Shown here: positions 23,221 to 33,560 of the stretch, piece after piece
Layout: every line of letters starts with the position of its first letter
Numbering within the stretch: the first letter of the stretch is position 1
Assembly (NCBI GenBank): GCA_002099365.1
Contig: MSED01000008.1
Coordinates: 744,001-808,000, forward strand
Origin: Phialophora verrucosa
Lineage: Eukaryota > Ascomycota > Eurotiomycetes > Chaetothyriales > Herpotrichiellaceae
Length of the DNA: 64,000 bases
Direction: 5' to 3'
The notes under the pieces: model-generated
The model's input: the letters and a program-made list of their open reading frames with translations, nothing else
Databases searched by the model: none
What the model was told of the DNA's origin: nothing
Translations under genes and position numbers: made by a program

Positions 23221-23833
23221 GATGCTAGAGACGTGAAAATATGGATGTCATTGCCTGGGATCCGGCGGTACCAAAAGGACTGCAGTGAACGAGCGAAGGT
23301 TAGCAAAATGGCGACGGCACATGCTCAGTCGCGTCAACAGACAAACAGCGCGTCGCCGACGCAGAATTACAAGAGTCACGTGGACGGGATCTGCTCACGT
23401 GTCTGTCTGCAGCATGACGTCATGCATCAAGAGCGCCGCCACCAACAAGACGAGCACCGCCTTCAGCTTCAGGGGCATGGCATCTCCTGAACTGCCTCAG
23501 CCCATGCACGCTCAGCCCCTCCAAGATTCAGACACCGGCATTCGACCTCTTGGTTGTTGTGCTTATAACCTTCTCGCTCCCTCTTGACGGAGACCACGCC
23601 GAGACCGTCAGACCAGGCAGCGACCAGCCAGGCAGTCATGACTCGGCTGCTCCCGTCTCGAGTCCTCGAGTTTTCCATTATCGATCACTGCCTGCGGAAC
23701 TTCAATTCTGAATCCCCTAGCCTTGGCCAGATGACAGAGCGGGATGTGTAGCTAGCATCCCCTGTGTGAGGCGCGTCCGGTCATCCCAACAGGAGATACG
23801 ACACCAAAGTCCCGAGATCGACATTCACCGACG
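23221..23833. promoter_or_regulatory. Divergent promoter region, DNA2 and Sir2-like gene
   Basis: 613 bp between the two start codons. It includes the palindromic-type ACGTGAC-like sequence near 23376-23420 (GTCACGTGG and GACGTCATG), which resembles CRE/E-box cores. This is motif spotting only. No coding exon is evident. Confidence 0.35.
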
Positions 23834-25465
23834 ATGGCTTCTTCAGCACCTCAGTCTCCTGCTCATCGAGATGGCGACTCTTATTTTGGCACCTCCTCCC
23901 CTAATCGGCCATCCCCATCTAAACTTCTGCGCCTTCACCAACTCTTGATGGACCGAGCAGCATCCCTTCCACCTCGAAGGCTCTCATCGCCGGCGAAGAA
24001 GACTCCGCAAATCAGACCTCGGCTAAACCAATACTACACCCTGGATCATGCCGTCTCGCTTTTCAAGTCATCCAGAAATATTATTGTCTTGACTGGTGCC
24101 GGTATCTCAACTTCTCTGGGCGTGCCCGACTTTCGTAGCGCGAATGGCGTGTACAACCTCCTAGTGGATTCCGTGTACGACGATCCGCAAGAGCTCTTCC
24201 ACATCGAGAACTTCAAGGCTGACCCGGAAGAATTCTTCAAGCAAGCCGCGAAGGTTTTCCCAAAGATGCAGGGTCTCGTGCCGTCAGACGGCACTGCTTC
24301 TCCTTTGGTTCCGAAATTCAGTCCGACGCACGCTTTCATTGCCATGCTACAAGCCAAGGGCAAGTTATTGACGAATTACACTCAAAATATCGACGGCCTC
24401 GAGGTTGCCGCTGGTGTGTCGCAATCCAAACTGATTCAATGCCACGGGACATTGGCAACGGCCACTTGTATGAGCTGCGGCAAAAGGGTTACAGCGCGGA
24501 AATACATGCCTGTGGTTCAAGCCGGAGGCGTGCCCTACTGCAAATGCTCGCTCGAAGATGGAGGACCGAAGTCCACGAAGACCAAGCAGCGCGGGCGCAC
24601 TGGTAAAAAGAAGCGGAAGCGAGACGAATACGAAGATAGCGACTCCGAAGAATCAAGCTCAAGGGCTGGATTCCCCAAAGGTCTGCTGAAGCCGGATATG
24701 ACTTTCTTTGGCGAAGACATTGCAGACTCATACGCCCCTCGTCTGAAGCTTGACAAAAGTAAAGTGGACCTGCTCGTTATTGTCGGCACGTCACTGAAAG
24801 TCGAGCCCGTCAACGAAATGCTTCTGAACATCCCAGCCACAGTCCCTCAAATCTGGATCAGCAAGGACCGATGCCAACGAGAGGGTGTCAAGGTGGACAT
24901 TGAGTTGCTTGGCGAGTGCGACTTGATTCTCGAGGAGATTGCACGGCGCGCAGGCTGGCAGGACGCACTGAGCGAACGACTATGGACGGGCTGCAAGGCG
25001 TCTGAATCGAAATCGTCCCAAGTGAAGCCGCCAGGCCGAATTCGTGAGGAAAACCGGCCCAAATGTAAGGAGGATGGCGACACCTCAGCAGTTAAGCCCG
25101 AGAGGCCGCTGCAAATCCGTCAGAAATCAAATGAATCCCCTAGCCTGGCGATGAAACCGGCACCCGAAATCGTCATCAAAGTGAACGGTGAAGAAATTCC
25201 GCCAACACCTGGCGAGGACAATGCACAGAAATCCCACGGGCAGGCGCTAGAAATGGCACTGAAGATTCCAGCCAAAATGAAGTCCGAGAACGGGTCTATG
25301 CCAGCAAAGGATGATCCACCAGAGAAACATCCAGCCAGTTACGACAAGAAAGAAGACAGAAGGCCGGGTTTAAAGCAACAAATGACATCGTCCTCGGCGC
25401 CGAAAGTGGTCGTCGAGCTCGAGGAAGGCACGAGAAACAGGTGGTACGTCAGGCGGGCAAAGTGA
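23834..25465 (+). CDS. NAD-dependent protein deacetylase, Sir2/Hst1 class
   Basis: A class I sirtuin that removes acetyl groups from lysine, usually on histones, using NAD. The intronless frame encodes 543 residues. The Rossmann domain begins near residue 75, with GAGISTSLGVPDFRS (88-102) and TQNID (183-187). The catalytic His is 204 in QCHG. The zinc-binding Cys are 212, 215, 236 and 238 (CMSC and CKC), with an unusually basic, Ser/Glu-rich insertion (about 242-275, containing KKKRKRDEYEDSDSEESSS) between the zinc ribbon and the PDMTFFGE motif. GTSLKVEPV completes the NAD pocket. DDPQELFHIENF is typical of the Sir2/Hst1/SIRT1 class rather than Hst2 or Hst3/4. The C-terminal 180 residues are hydrophilic and without a domain. 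Probably nuclear. The exact paralogue cannot be fixed from sequence alone. Confidence 0.92.
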   Translation: MASSAPQSPAHRDGDSYFGTSSPNRPSPSKLLRLHQLLMDRAASLPPRRLSSPAKKTPQIRPRLNQYYTLDHAVSLFKSSRNIIVLTGAGISTSLGVPDFRSANGVYNLLVDSVYDDPQELFHIENFKADPEEFFKQAAKVFPKMQGLVPSDGTASPLVPKFSPTHAFIAMLQAKGKLLTNYTQNIDGLEVAAGVSQSKLIQCHGTLATATCMSCGKRVTARKYMPVVQAGGVPYCKCSLEDGGPKSTKTKQRGRTGKKKRKRDEYEDSDSEESSSRAGFPKGLLKPDMTFFGEDIADSYAPRLKLDKSKVDLLVIVGTSLKVEPVNEMLLNIPATVPQIWISKDRCQREGVKVDIELLGECDLILEEIARRAGWQDALSERLWTGCKASESKSSQVKPPGRIREENRPKCKEDGDTSAVKPERPLQIRQKSNESPSLAMKPAPEIVIKVNGEEIPPTPGEDNAQKSHGQALEMALKIPAKMKSENGSMPAKDDPPEKHPASYDKKEDRRPGLKQQMTSSSAPKVVVELEEGTRNRWYVRRAK

Positions 25466-26144
25466 GACGATGAAGGCCTTTGTCTGTTCAGGTCGGATAT
25501 TCCTGTTCATGGTTACGGTTATGGGTATGGATCTGGGTTGTACAAACAGGTACCTGTTCTTGGCTACGGGCTGTTGGACGGAGCATCAGCATTGGCATAG
25601 CAACGGGGTTGGGTTTGGCTGGCGTGAAGGAGCTCCGTATCAGAGAAGCAATGAGTACGGACTGTATTGTATGACCGATGCTTGGTTCAGTGCTTGGAAA
25701 GCGAGCATTGCTGGGGCTCTCCAGTCCTGAAAATCTATCTCTTAAGCGTTTTCTTTCCCGAATCAAAGTCCACGTACAGTAAATTCTTCGCTTTAAGAAA
25801 GCAAGACGATCATTCCCCCCCGAAGATGTATGTGCAGCCTAGTCCCTCAACGTCGCTGTTAGACCTGAATTCGACTCTCGAACCCAGATGTCTAGGGGAG
25901 ACAATTCTGCTTGCTCTCTGCATGGCGAAGAGCGTCCGAGTCCGGTTGCATCCCATGCAACGAGTAACGCCCAGAGATGCCGACGGAAGAAAATGCAAGC
26001 ATCTGCACTTCTGTCGGACGAAATCTGGACTGAGCATGACGACTCCTACACCACCAGCCTCCATCACTCCTTGATCACATTCCCGCCCGGACGACGAAAC
26101 AGGCAAGGTCGCGTGTTGAAAACATCCTCATCTAGATCTTCCTT
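25466..26144. other. Convergent 3' intergenic region
   Basis: 679 bp between the stops of the sirtuin gene and the ODC1 carrier. Several short frames are present without coding character. Confidence 0.4.
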
Positions 26145-27328
26145 CTAAGCAACCGGCTGGGCGCCCAACTTCCTGAACCAATCCATGACGCCAGTGTAGA
26201 CCACCAGCAAGACACCACCACCTGGGCCCAGTCTCAACACCTTGGGCAAAAAGCCCTTGTACAGTGCGGCAAAGCCCTCCTCCTTCATGATGGTGCCCAA
26301 CCCCGGCCATGCCCAGTTATACTTGGGCACCTGGCCGTTAATCTTTGGCGAATTCTGAATGCGCGACTTGACGACGTCCATGGGGGTGTTGAGAATCGTG
26401 CCCACCGTGCCTCCAATCGTGCCCGAGATGAAGTCGTTCATCATGGCTTTCCCACGCTGCGACTTGTCGACCTTCGGCATCAGCGACTTGACCTGGAAGA
26501 TGCACCCAAAGTAGCCGGCATTCCAGAGGATGTGCCTCCACAGCGTTGATTCCAGGCCGTTGTAGAGCGCCAGAGGGCCCTCCGTCTTGACCGTCTTGAC
26601 CACCACGTCCACAATCCCGCTGTATTTGGCCGCGCTCGCGGGATCCTGCAGCCTGATCTTGACGAGCTCGAAGGGGACCACCACAAACGCCTCGGTCGCC
26701 CCAGCGGTCGCGCCGGTCAAGATCGCCAGCGGCTGCGTCTGTTTCTGCACGCCGAAGAGGTTGCGGTAGAACAAGCCCCAGGAGTCGTTGGCAGCGAACT
26801 TGGTCGCACGTTTGGGCGCTTCCATCATGATCGGGGCGGCGATGCCTCGGTACAGGCGCGAAGGGCCCTCGTTCTTGACAATCTTGCGCAGGCAGTCGAA
26901 CATGCCATTGTAGTAGTCTTGGCCGGGGATCGGGACCTTGCCCTGAAGCTGGCTGCGGAGAAACAAGTTTAGCCAAACATGGGGTACCACGACTGCGGCT
27001 TTGAAATGAAGAGAAGACGGGTAGAAGCTTACACTCTCGTCTTGACTACGTCCAGTGGATACCTAGAGAAGCGCATGTCAGAACGCAGCACGTAGCTTGT
27101 GTGTCGCGACTATGTGGCGTTGCAATTTCTGCTGCCCACGTTTGCGCGTGCCCATCGCCGCGGCAACTCACATTATGAGAATCTGCATTGGTTGTGCGTC
27201 AGCCAGAGGTCGGATCGATTGCATCTTTCCCTCAGCAAGGAGTCTGCTCTGCAACGCACCTCTGACACACCGGCGATTGCCCCGGCGGCGATCTGGTAGC
27301 CGAAGCCCAAGGGCTTCTCCGTCGTCAT
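26145..27328 (-). CDS. ODC1: Mitochondrial 2-oxodicarboxylate carrier (ODC1-like)
   Basis: An inner-membrane solute carrier that exchanges 2-oxoadipate and 2-oxoglutarate, linking lysine metabolism with the TCA cycle. It has 305 residues in four exons: 27328-27260 (69 bp), 27182-27172 (11 bp), 27062-27033 (30 bp) and 26952-26145. The introns are 77, 109 and 80 bp with GTGCGT, GTGAGT and GTAAGC donors, CTGAC/CTAAA branch sites and CAG/TAG acceptors. Splicing rebuilds GVSEILIMYPLDVVKTRVQLQ, the first carrier signature. All three Px[DE]xx[KR] motifs are present: YPLDVVKTR, VPFELVKIR and TPMDVVKSR. Six transmembrane helices are expected from the three repeats. ODC1 identity rests on the N-terminal GYQIAAGAIAGVSE and overall similarity to fungal Odc proteins. 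An in-frame upstream Met at 27370 would add 14 residues. Confidence 0.93.
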
Positions 27329-28283
27329 CTTGTCTGTAGAGCTGTCGTGTGCTTTATCCGGTGTTCGCAAGGACTATGAGAGGACAGGGCGAGGACGCGG
27401 CAGGTGAGGTGGAGAGGAGCTCGAACTGTCGCGGGCCACACGAAGGCGGGGACAAGAGGAGGAGGGAAGAGGTAGAAGGGCTGAAGTGACTACGCAATAC
27501 GTGATGTCCACCTCACAGAGCGATGAACTGCAATGTTGAACAAGCGACGGAAATATCTGGTGCAGGTCGGACGACTCCGAACAATTTGCGAAATTTGGCA
27601 TCTGCTGGGTTGGAGACGCGGGAAAATCAGGGGCAACCCCAATGCTTGGAGGTGGCCGCCACGCAGCTTCTGGATGGGTGCCGATGTCGCCCTCGGATAA
27701 GGGACACGAGCCTGCAACGGACGGGCATGTACCCCGATCTTAAAGTTTAGGCTGTTTGCAAAGACACTGGGTTATGTAACGCTTGCATCCAAAGAGATCC
27801 TGGAAAAGAGTCCCTCATGTAGATGAGAGTATCTCGTCCGCTCACTCCTGATCTTGCTATCAATTCATGAGTTCACAACCTGCCTCTACCTACAATACAT
27901 GTGTGACTGGGCCGCCCCCAATAACTTGCGCCGCGTGACAAAGGGAAGAGAAAGATCAGAACGAGGGGGTATCAATCGCAAAGCTCAACTCAAATTACTG
28001 AACGACAAATCTCACACCGCAACCACCAGACGTCTCATGCCCCTGTTCCATGGAAGTGATGTTGAATAATGAAGGACGTACGCAAAAGCCTTCGATACAA
28101 AACCTCGCGGGTGGGGAAGATCCCTAGCCCGCGAGGTCTCTTTGATAATGCAAATGATAGGCAAGGTCTGTGTCCCTTGCAGTGAAAGGAAAGTCGGATG
28201 GGTATGCCGTGCTGTCTCTCTGCTTGTCTACAGCGGCGTCTTGGATACATTTCTGGCGTGAATGGCAATGTCGTGAGATGTCA
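27329..28283. other. Intergenic region between ODC1 start and bHLH gene end
   Basis: 955 bp on the same-strand junction of the bHLH gene (3' end) and ODC1 (promoter). Short open frames only; no recognisable product. Confidence 0.4.
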
Positions 28284-29894
28284 TTAGCTGAGTTCCATGA
28301 ACTCGTCTTCTTCTTTGAAGCTGATGCCTGGATGTCCAGCGCTGTTCCAGTATTGCGGTTGTCCAGGTCCACCACTGCCACTGTTGGTGCCACTCCCTCC
28401 GCTGTGGAACCCGGGGCTGAGTTCAAAGTTACTTTGCGGACTGAGGCTGGGGTTGTTCCGACTTTGAATGCGTTCGCCGGCGAGGTTGGTGTGGCGCGGG
28501 ACTCGCAGTCCGGTGCCATCCGTTCTTGTGTAAGAGAAGGAGCTGGGGTCATTCTTCTCCATGGCTTCGAGGACTTCCGACCGCATGCGTTTCTCATCGT
28601 CCGTCACTTGGAAGGGCCATTGACCCCCAAGAGACTGGATGTACTGAACAAGTTCATCCTCTTGTTGATATTTTTGGTGAAGCGCCCACATCAGATCCCT
28701 GGTCCATGAGACTGCGCCGTTGAGGATGTCACCCTTGTTGGGACCTTTCTCCTTCTCCTCGATCGGCAGCCCGATTGTGATATTGCCAGCGCTGCTGGCA
28801 GCCCGGCGACCCGCGGCACCCACGAGCAATGACGTGGCGGTGTTGTTAGCGTTGGGTGGACTCATACTCGTAGCACCTACACTCGGTGACATCGGTCCAT
28901 TGCTTTGCAACTGCTTCTTGACCTTGTCGTCATCCAGACGATGTTGTGGTACCAAGTGTGAAAGGTCTTGGATCCGCTCGTTGATATTGTCTCGTCGTCT
29001 CCGCTCGACGGCATTGTGGGAGGCTCGTCTTCTTCGTTTCTTTGCCTCAGCGGTCTCTGCGTTGCTGGTGCTGAAGCCATGTTCAACCTTGGCAGGTAGT
29101 GAGGCGTGGTGGCTGGGTCCCAGTGTCTCGGAAATCCCGGCATGTTGAATGCCGTTCCCAGGTGACGACAGTGGAGAGTCGATGTATGACTGCAAACTGC
29201 CAGGCGTACTGTCGTACTGCCCGGACATACTTTTGGCGTGGGGCGCTCTGATAGGACGACCGTTTGAGGGATTTCCCGACTCCGGGGTCCCGATCTGAAG
29301 GCCGGCAATTCCAGCTGGTCGGGGACTCAGTGGGGATCTCTGGTCTGACGATTTACGAATTGAATTGATGCTTGGACGCTTGTGTTGGATCCCTTGATGA
29401 GAAGGCATGTGCTGGGGCAGTGAACCCATGGGTCGAAACTGGCTGTAGTCGAAGCCGTTGAGGAATGGGCTCTGAATTGGCGCGTTGTCGGGTGTACTGG
29501 AGTAAATATTGGGTATCTGATTTTGCGAGTTGACCTGAACAGCGCCCGGGGCCTTGTTGTTGCTGCTGGGTTGGTTTAGGGTGGTGAAGTCATTGAACAT
29601 GCCATCGCCATCGTTGTTGGAAAAGCCTAGAGAATCTAGCAGTTCATCCTCGCCGTAGCCTGCGTTTCCCATGCTGAAACCGGAGGACATGTTGTTTCCT
29701 CCGTAGTTGTATGGCACGCCACCATAATTGGTGAGGTCGTTGGGGTCTACCCCTGCGCTTGTGTGCTGATTGGTGAACTGGTTACCATAGCCTTGAGAGA
29801 GGCCAAAATTCGACGACCTGAAATGATTTGGGTTGTTGCCCAACTCGTCGGGCTCGGTCTTGATGTAAGGCATCCCAGCAGATGAGTGTGTCAT
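28284..29894 (-). CDS. bHLH transcription factor with a long loop
   Basis: A 536-residue, intronless nuclear DNA-binding protein. The first 290 residues are Asn/Gln/Ser/Pro/Gly-rich, typical of a fungal activation region. The basic segment and helix 1 read KKRRRRASHNAVERRRRDNINERIQDLSHLVP, with the His-Asn-x-x-Glu-Arg-x-Arg-Arg pattern that recognises E-box CANNTG. Helix 2 appears to be NKGDILNGAVSWTRDLMWALHQK, so the two helices are separated by about 65 residues of Ser/Asn/Gly/Ala-rich sequence. That is far longer than the usual 5-20-residue loop. A leucine-poor coiled segment (QQEDELVQYIQSLGG) follows. The basic region resembles the USF/Rtg3/AnBH1 group, but I cannot assign an orthologue. 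It is followed by a disordered C-terminus ending in an acidic EEDEFMELS. Confidence 0.9.
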   Translation of the reverse strand: MTHSSAGMPYIKTEPDELGNNPNHFRSSNFGLSQGYGNQFTNQHTSAGVDPNDLTNYGGVPYNYGGNNMSSGFSMGNAGYGEDELLDSLGFSNNDGDGMFNDFTTLNQPSSNNKAPGAVQVNSQNQIPNIYSSTPDNAPIQSPFLNGFDYSQFRPMGSLPQHMPSHQGIQHKRPSINSIRKSSDQRSPLSPRPAGIAGLQIGTPESGNPSNGRPIRAPHAKSMSGQYDSTPGSLQSYIDSPLSSPGNGIQHAGISETLGPSHHASLPAKVEHGFSTSNAETAEAKKRRRRASHNAVERRRRDNINERIQDLSHLVPQHRLDDDKVKKQLQSNGPMSPSVGATSMSPPNANNTATSLLVGAAGRRAASSAGNITIGLPIEEKEKGPNKGDILNGAVSWTRDLMWALHQKYQQEDELVQYIQSLGGQWPFQVTDDEKRMRSEVLEAMEKNDPSSFSYTRTDGTGLRVPRHTNLAGERIQSRNNPSLSPQSNFELSPGFHSGGSGTNSGSGGPGQPQYWNSAGHPGISFKEEDEFMELS

Positions 29895-32800
29895 GGTCCC
29901 ACAAGGAAGGGATTCGAAAGGGTTGAATGAAGTTTTAGCGAGAATATATTCGAGTTCTTAGCTCGCGCTCTCGGTCGGATATCACTCAGCAAACGGGTCA
30001 AATCAAGCGGCTATAGCCATCAGGATTGCCGATTCGACGATGCGCTTATGGCTGAAGGTGATGCCGGTTAGCAAGGGTAATCTTGTCCCGTGGAGCTGCG
30101 AGTGAATGGACCAGGTTGATAGTGACAAACGGGCCAAGCTGTGAATTTAACGCCAAGGGGAGTCACTGGCTGAGAGCAACAAGGCTGACGGCAATATGCG
30201 CTGTCAGCGATGACACCCAGTCGCCGGCCTTATTCCGTCACCAGCGATGTTTGGCAATATGGAAGGTCGTGCTGTCCGAAGCGAAACGGCTGTCCCAAAT
30301 CGAACGGCTGCAGATCGATCTCCCACTGCGGTGTGTAACTTGGGGGTGGTATCTGACCTGAATCGCCGATGCTGCTCTTTTCAATGCGCCAGGGATATAC
30401 CAAAGATGGTCCGAACGGCCGTAGGATGCGCAAACCGAGGAGTTTGCGGGTCAATGGAGATACTTCTCCGACTTGCGCTGAGTGCGGCGAGGAGGTTGTC
30501 CAGTATCGCTCGAATCGGGAGGCAGACCGGTCACTGCAAGGATACGGGCAGGGTCGACGTGACTTCGGGAATCGCGGGCGGCGAGGTGGAAGTAACAGAG
30601 TCGATGTTGTGAAGATCAGAAGTCGTCGTAATGGATTAGTCGGCGAGAGGCGAATTGAACACAGTGTTCGGGATGGCGAGGCTCCGGGTTGTTGTTTAAA
30701 GGGTAGAATGCGGTGTGTGGTTGTTCGATGCCCGTGCGGAGGGAGGTTACGAGTACAGTCAGGTAAGGTTGTGGCAGTGACAGTGACGGGTGGGGGATGT
30801 GTGATTTTGGTGCGACCGAGTATCCGTGACTGCGTGCCAGTGAGCGGAATGAGCTTCCAGGTCTGGAGAGGGAATTCGGGACGGACTCGGAGAGCAGAGC
30901 AGGGGCTGTATGGGTTGGCGGTGAAGCGACGGAGAAAGGGAGGGCGAGTGCCTAAGCTGCCCTAAGATCGAGACGGCCAATGGAACTCCAGGCTCGATCT
31001 GGCCTCAAATCGATCTTGGCAAGAGGCGGGGCTGAGGGTGAAACTTGCTTGTCGCGCAAGCACAGGTCACTTCTTTGAGTCAAATATGCCACGAGGACGT
31101 CGATTGGACGGTGCACCGTGGGATGACAGCTGAGTCTTGACGTTTGACTGGCAGCGTTTCTTGATGGACAGCTTCAGTGCTTCAAGTGCCAGTGTGAGTT
31201 GAGCGCTAAGAGCGTTCGAGTTGCCAATGGCGGGGACCCCTTTGAGGGGCAATCAGTGAGGTGTTACAGGTGATAACGGTATGCAAGATAAAGAGCAGCG
31301 ACAGTCTGATAGGGACCGAGGATCTTGATGGGACCACAAAGATCGAGACAGATGATAGTCTCTGCAACGGCCAACCCGGATCGGCGGCGGGCTTTATATG
31401 CATGCAAGGCTGTGTGGTTGTCACTACTGAAACAGGCTGCCCTTTCGCATTCACACCATGCTGCCCTTCCCCGTTGCGTATGCTTGCCCACCCTTTCACA
31501 TCGTCCATCTTCACTGCTTCCTTCCCTGCTGCGTGCCGCAAAGCCACATGAGGCGGCGTGCAGGGTACCGGAGGCCACCGGGAAGCCAATCAATGCACAT
31601 TCACAAGGCTTGGGCCGGGTCTGATATGAGCGGGATGAGGAAGCGGGTGGATCCCGAATGGGTGTGAAGCATAAATTTGCAGTGAAGACTGAGGCCATCA
31701 AGGCATCACCGGCACGGAGAAGACTACCTTGTGAGTCTATCTTCTATGTTTGCCAACTATTCAATGTCTCAGACGCCAATGTAGAAGGTCATCACTTGCG
31801 ACGGACTCAGCCTTTACCCTGATGGCCATGTTCAAGTACACCCTTTCCGGGCCGTTTTTACCGGCATGACTTGTGGCAAGGCAGTCATTACATCAGTACA
31901 TCACCGGAAGTGGTGGTAAACTGGGCGGAAAGGGTCAGTCGCCCCTCAGCAGGATCATTTGCTCGCTTTTCAGGGTACCAGGAGGTCAGTCCAAGCCACA
32001 CCATTAAACCGGCCGTCAAGGCTGCAAAGTGCGTGTCCCTGGGTTCCAGAAAAGTCATCCAGCTTGCGGATTACTACAGCGTTCCAATTCCACCATGCCC
32101 ACCCAGGCCGCCTCCAACCTCGGCCAGAGGAGCGCAGGGCATGTCCTGTGGCAAGACTGCGGGCGGGTTGGCTCCTGAACGTTTCCATTCAGCCTGGAAT
32201 GCTGTGCGACATGACAGGCGATTAGATCTAAGGAAAATGCCCCATAGGCAATGTTCGTCCTTTTGAATCCCTGATCGCCCCAACCAGGACAGTATGACAA
32301 CCCCGGCATGTTCTGCATCCGGCGTGCATTGAGCATGTACATACCTTCCGCGGTGTGTTGGCTCTATCCTGCAGAGTAGCAGTAGGACAGAGGCTCCGTG
32401 CGGCGTGCACACCCAAAATAAAACTTGTTTCTGAACTGAGGAGACTCGTGTTGGTCCAGGTGGCTCAAGCACAAGCAGATCTCGTGTTGGCAAACCCGCA
32501 CGTAAAGCGCGAGCTGCCATCGGTTCGTTCCATCCGAGGGTCCCCAGCTTCAGCTTGGCCGGCGTGCCGGCTCGCCAGGCGCTTCAACCCCCAACAGTGC
32601 ATTACCAAATCCGCGTAGTGAGAAGTCCCCAGACAGCCGATTGAGTGGACTCGACCGTTGGTTAGCGGCGGAGGCGGCTTCTTGGAGGTGCGCTTAGAGG
32701 ACTTTGTCGTTCTGTCCAAGGCATGGTAACGTATCACTGGGACAGTCCTGCTGCACATGCGTGAAATACATACATGGTGGTGGGCAATAGAGGGGTCCTG

Positions 32801-33560
32801 CATGAGCGACGCGAGGGTAAATGATTGGAGGCGCGGCCTGCCAGGTTGTCAAGGTTTGCTGGATTCGTTTTAGGGCAACGGTGGCAGCTTGATCTGCGGT
32901 TGCCGGACTTGCCTTCGTCACTCACCCTTTCGCAAGTTCCCAAGTCTGTTCTATGCTCGATACAGCAGCCTGCTCTGCGCTGCCTCTACACGCTCTGGCC
33001 TGGCCACTTCGAGTGCCTCGATTCCCGCGACGCCACTATCGCATTTTCGGTCGTCTCAATCAACCTTGAGAATCCTTCTCCGCCTTCTACGACGTCGGTG
33101 AACCCCGCGGCCGTAACCTTGCAAAGCAGCCACTGCAGGCATCCGGCACAGCGCCTCCTCCCGCGGTCTGGCCCTCCTATCTGCTGCCTCCCAACACACA
33201 AGTTCAATTAGATGCGCCCGAAGGAGGTTCACTCTACACAACGTTGCTTTTCGCGTCGGACTTGGCCCTGCTATCCACAAGATCAGCCTTGACTTGGTTG
33301 TGGTCACAAGCGAGAACCCTGCGCTGCGCTAGCACGAAGCTTCCCAATCGTCGACGGCTTTCCTCCTCCAAGTGTTCTCTGCTTTTCCTGAGGTGGCAAG
33401 CTGCAAGCAAGGCTTGAAGCTTCCAAAGGAGCTAGGGCAAATCTTCCAGGCGCTAGAGGATCAAAAGTGGGCAGCGTTGATTTGCACCCGGTGTCACGTC
33501 TTCGAGAGACTGACTCACAATCCCAGCCATCCGAACCTGAAGGAGGACTGACCGGTCACC
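29895..33560. other. 3.7-kb divergent, gene-poor interval
   Basis: The interval separates the bHLH gene from SFT2, which is transcribed the other way. Frames of up to 198 codons are open (for example 30369-30965, plus), but they lack domains and have skewed Arg/Gly or Cys composition, as expected from chance frames in GC-rich DNA. The first kilobase is likely the bHLH gene's promoter and leader. The last 80 bases form the SFT2 leader. A long non-coding RNA is possible. No tRNA or snoRNA was recognised. Confidence 0.35.

Noticed and set aside
30369..30965. A 198-codon plus-strand frame in the bHLH upstream region
   Set aside because: Gly/Arg/Cys-rich, no domain, neighbouring frames also open, no splice-supported extension; best explained as chance in GC-rich DNA.
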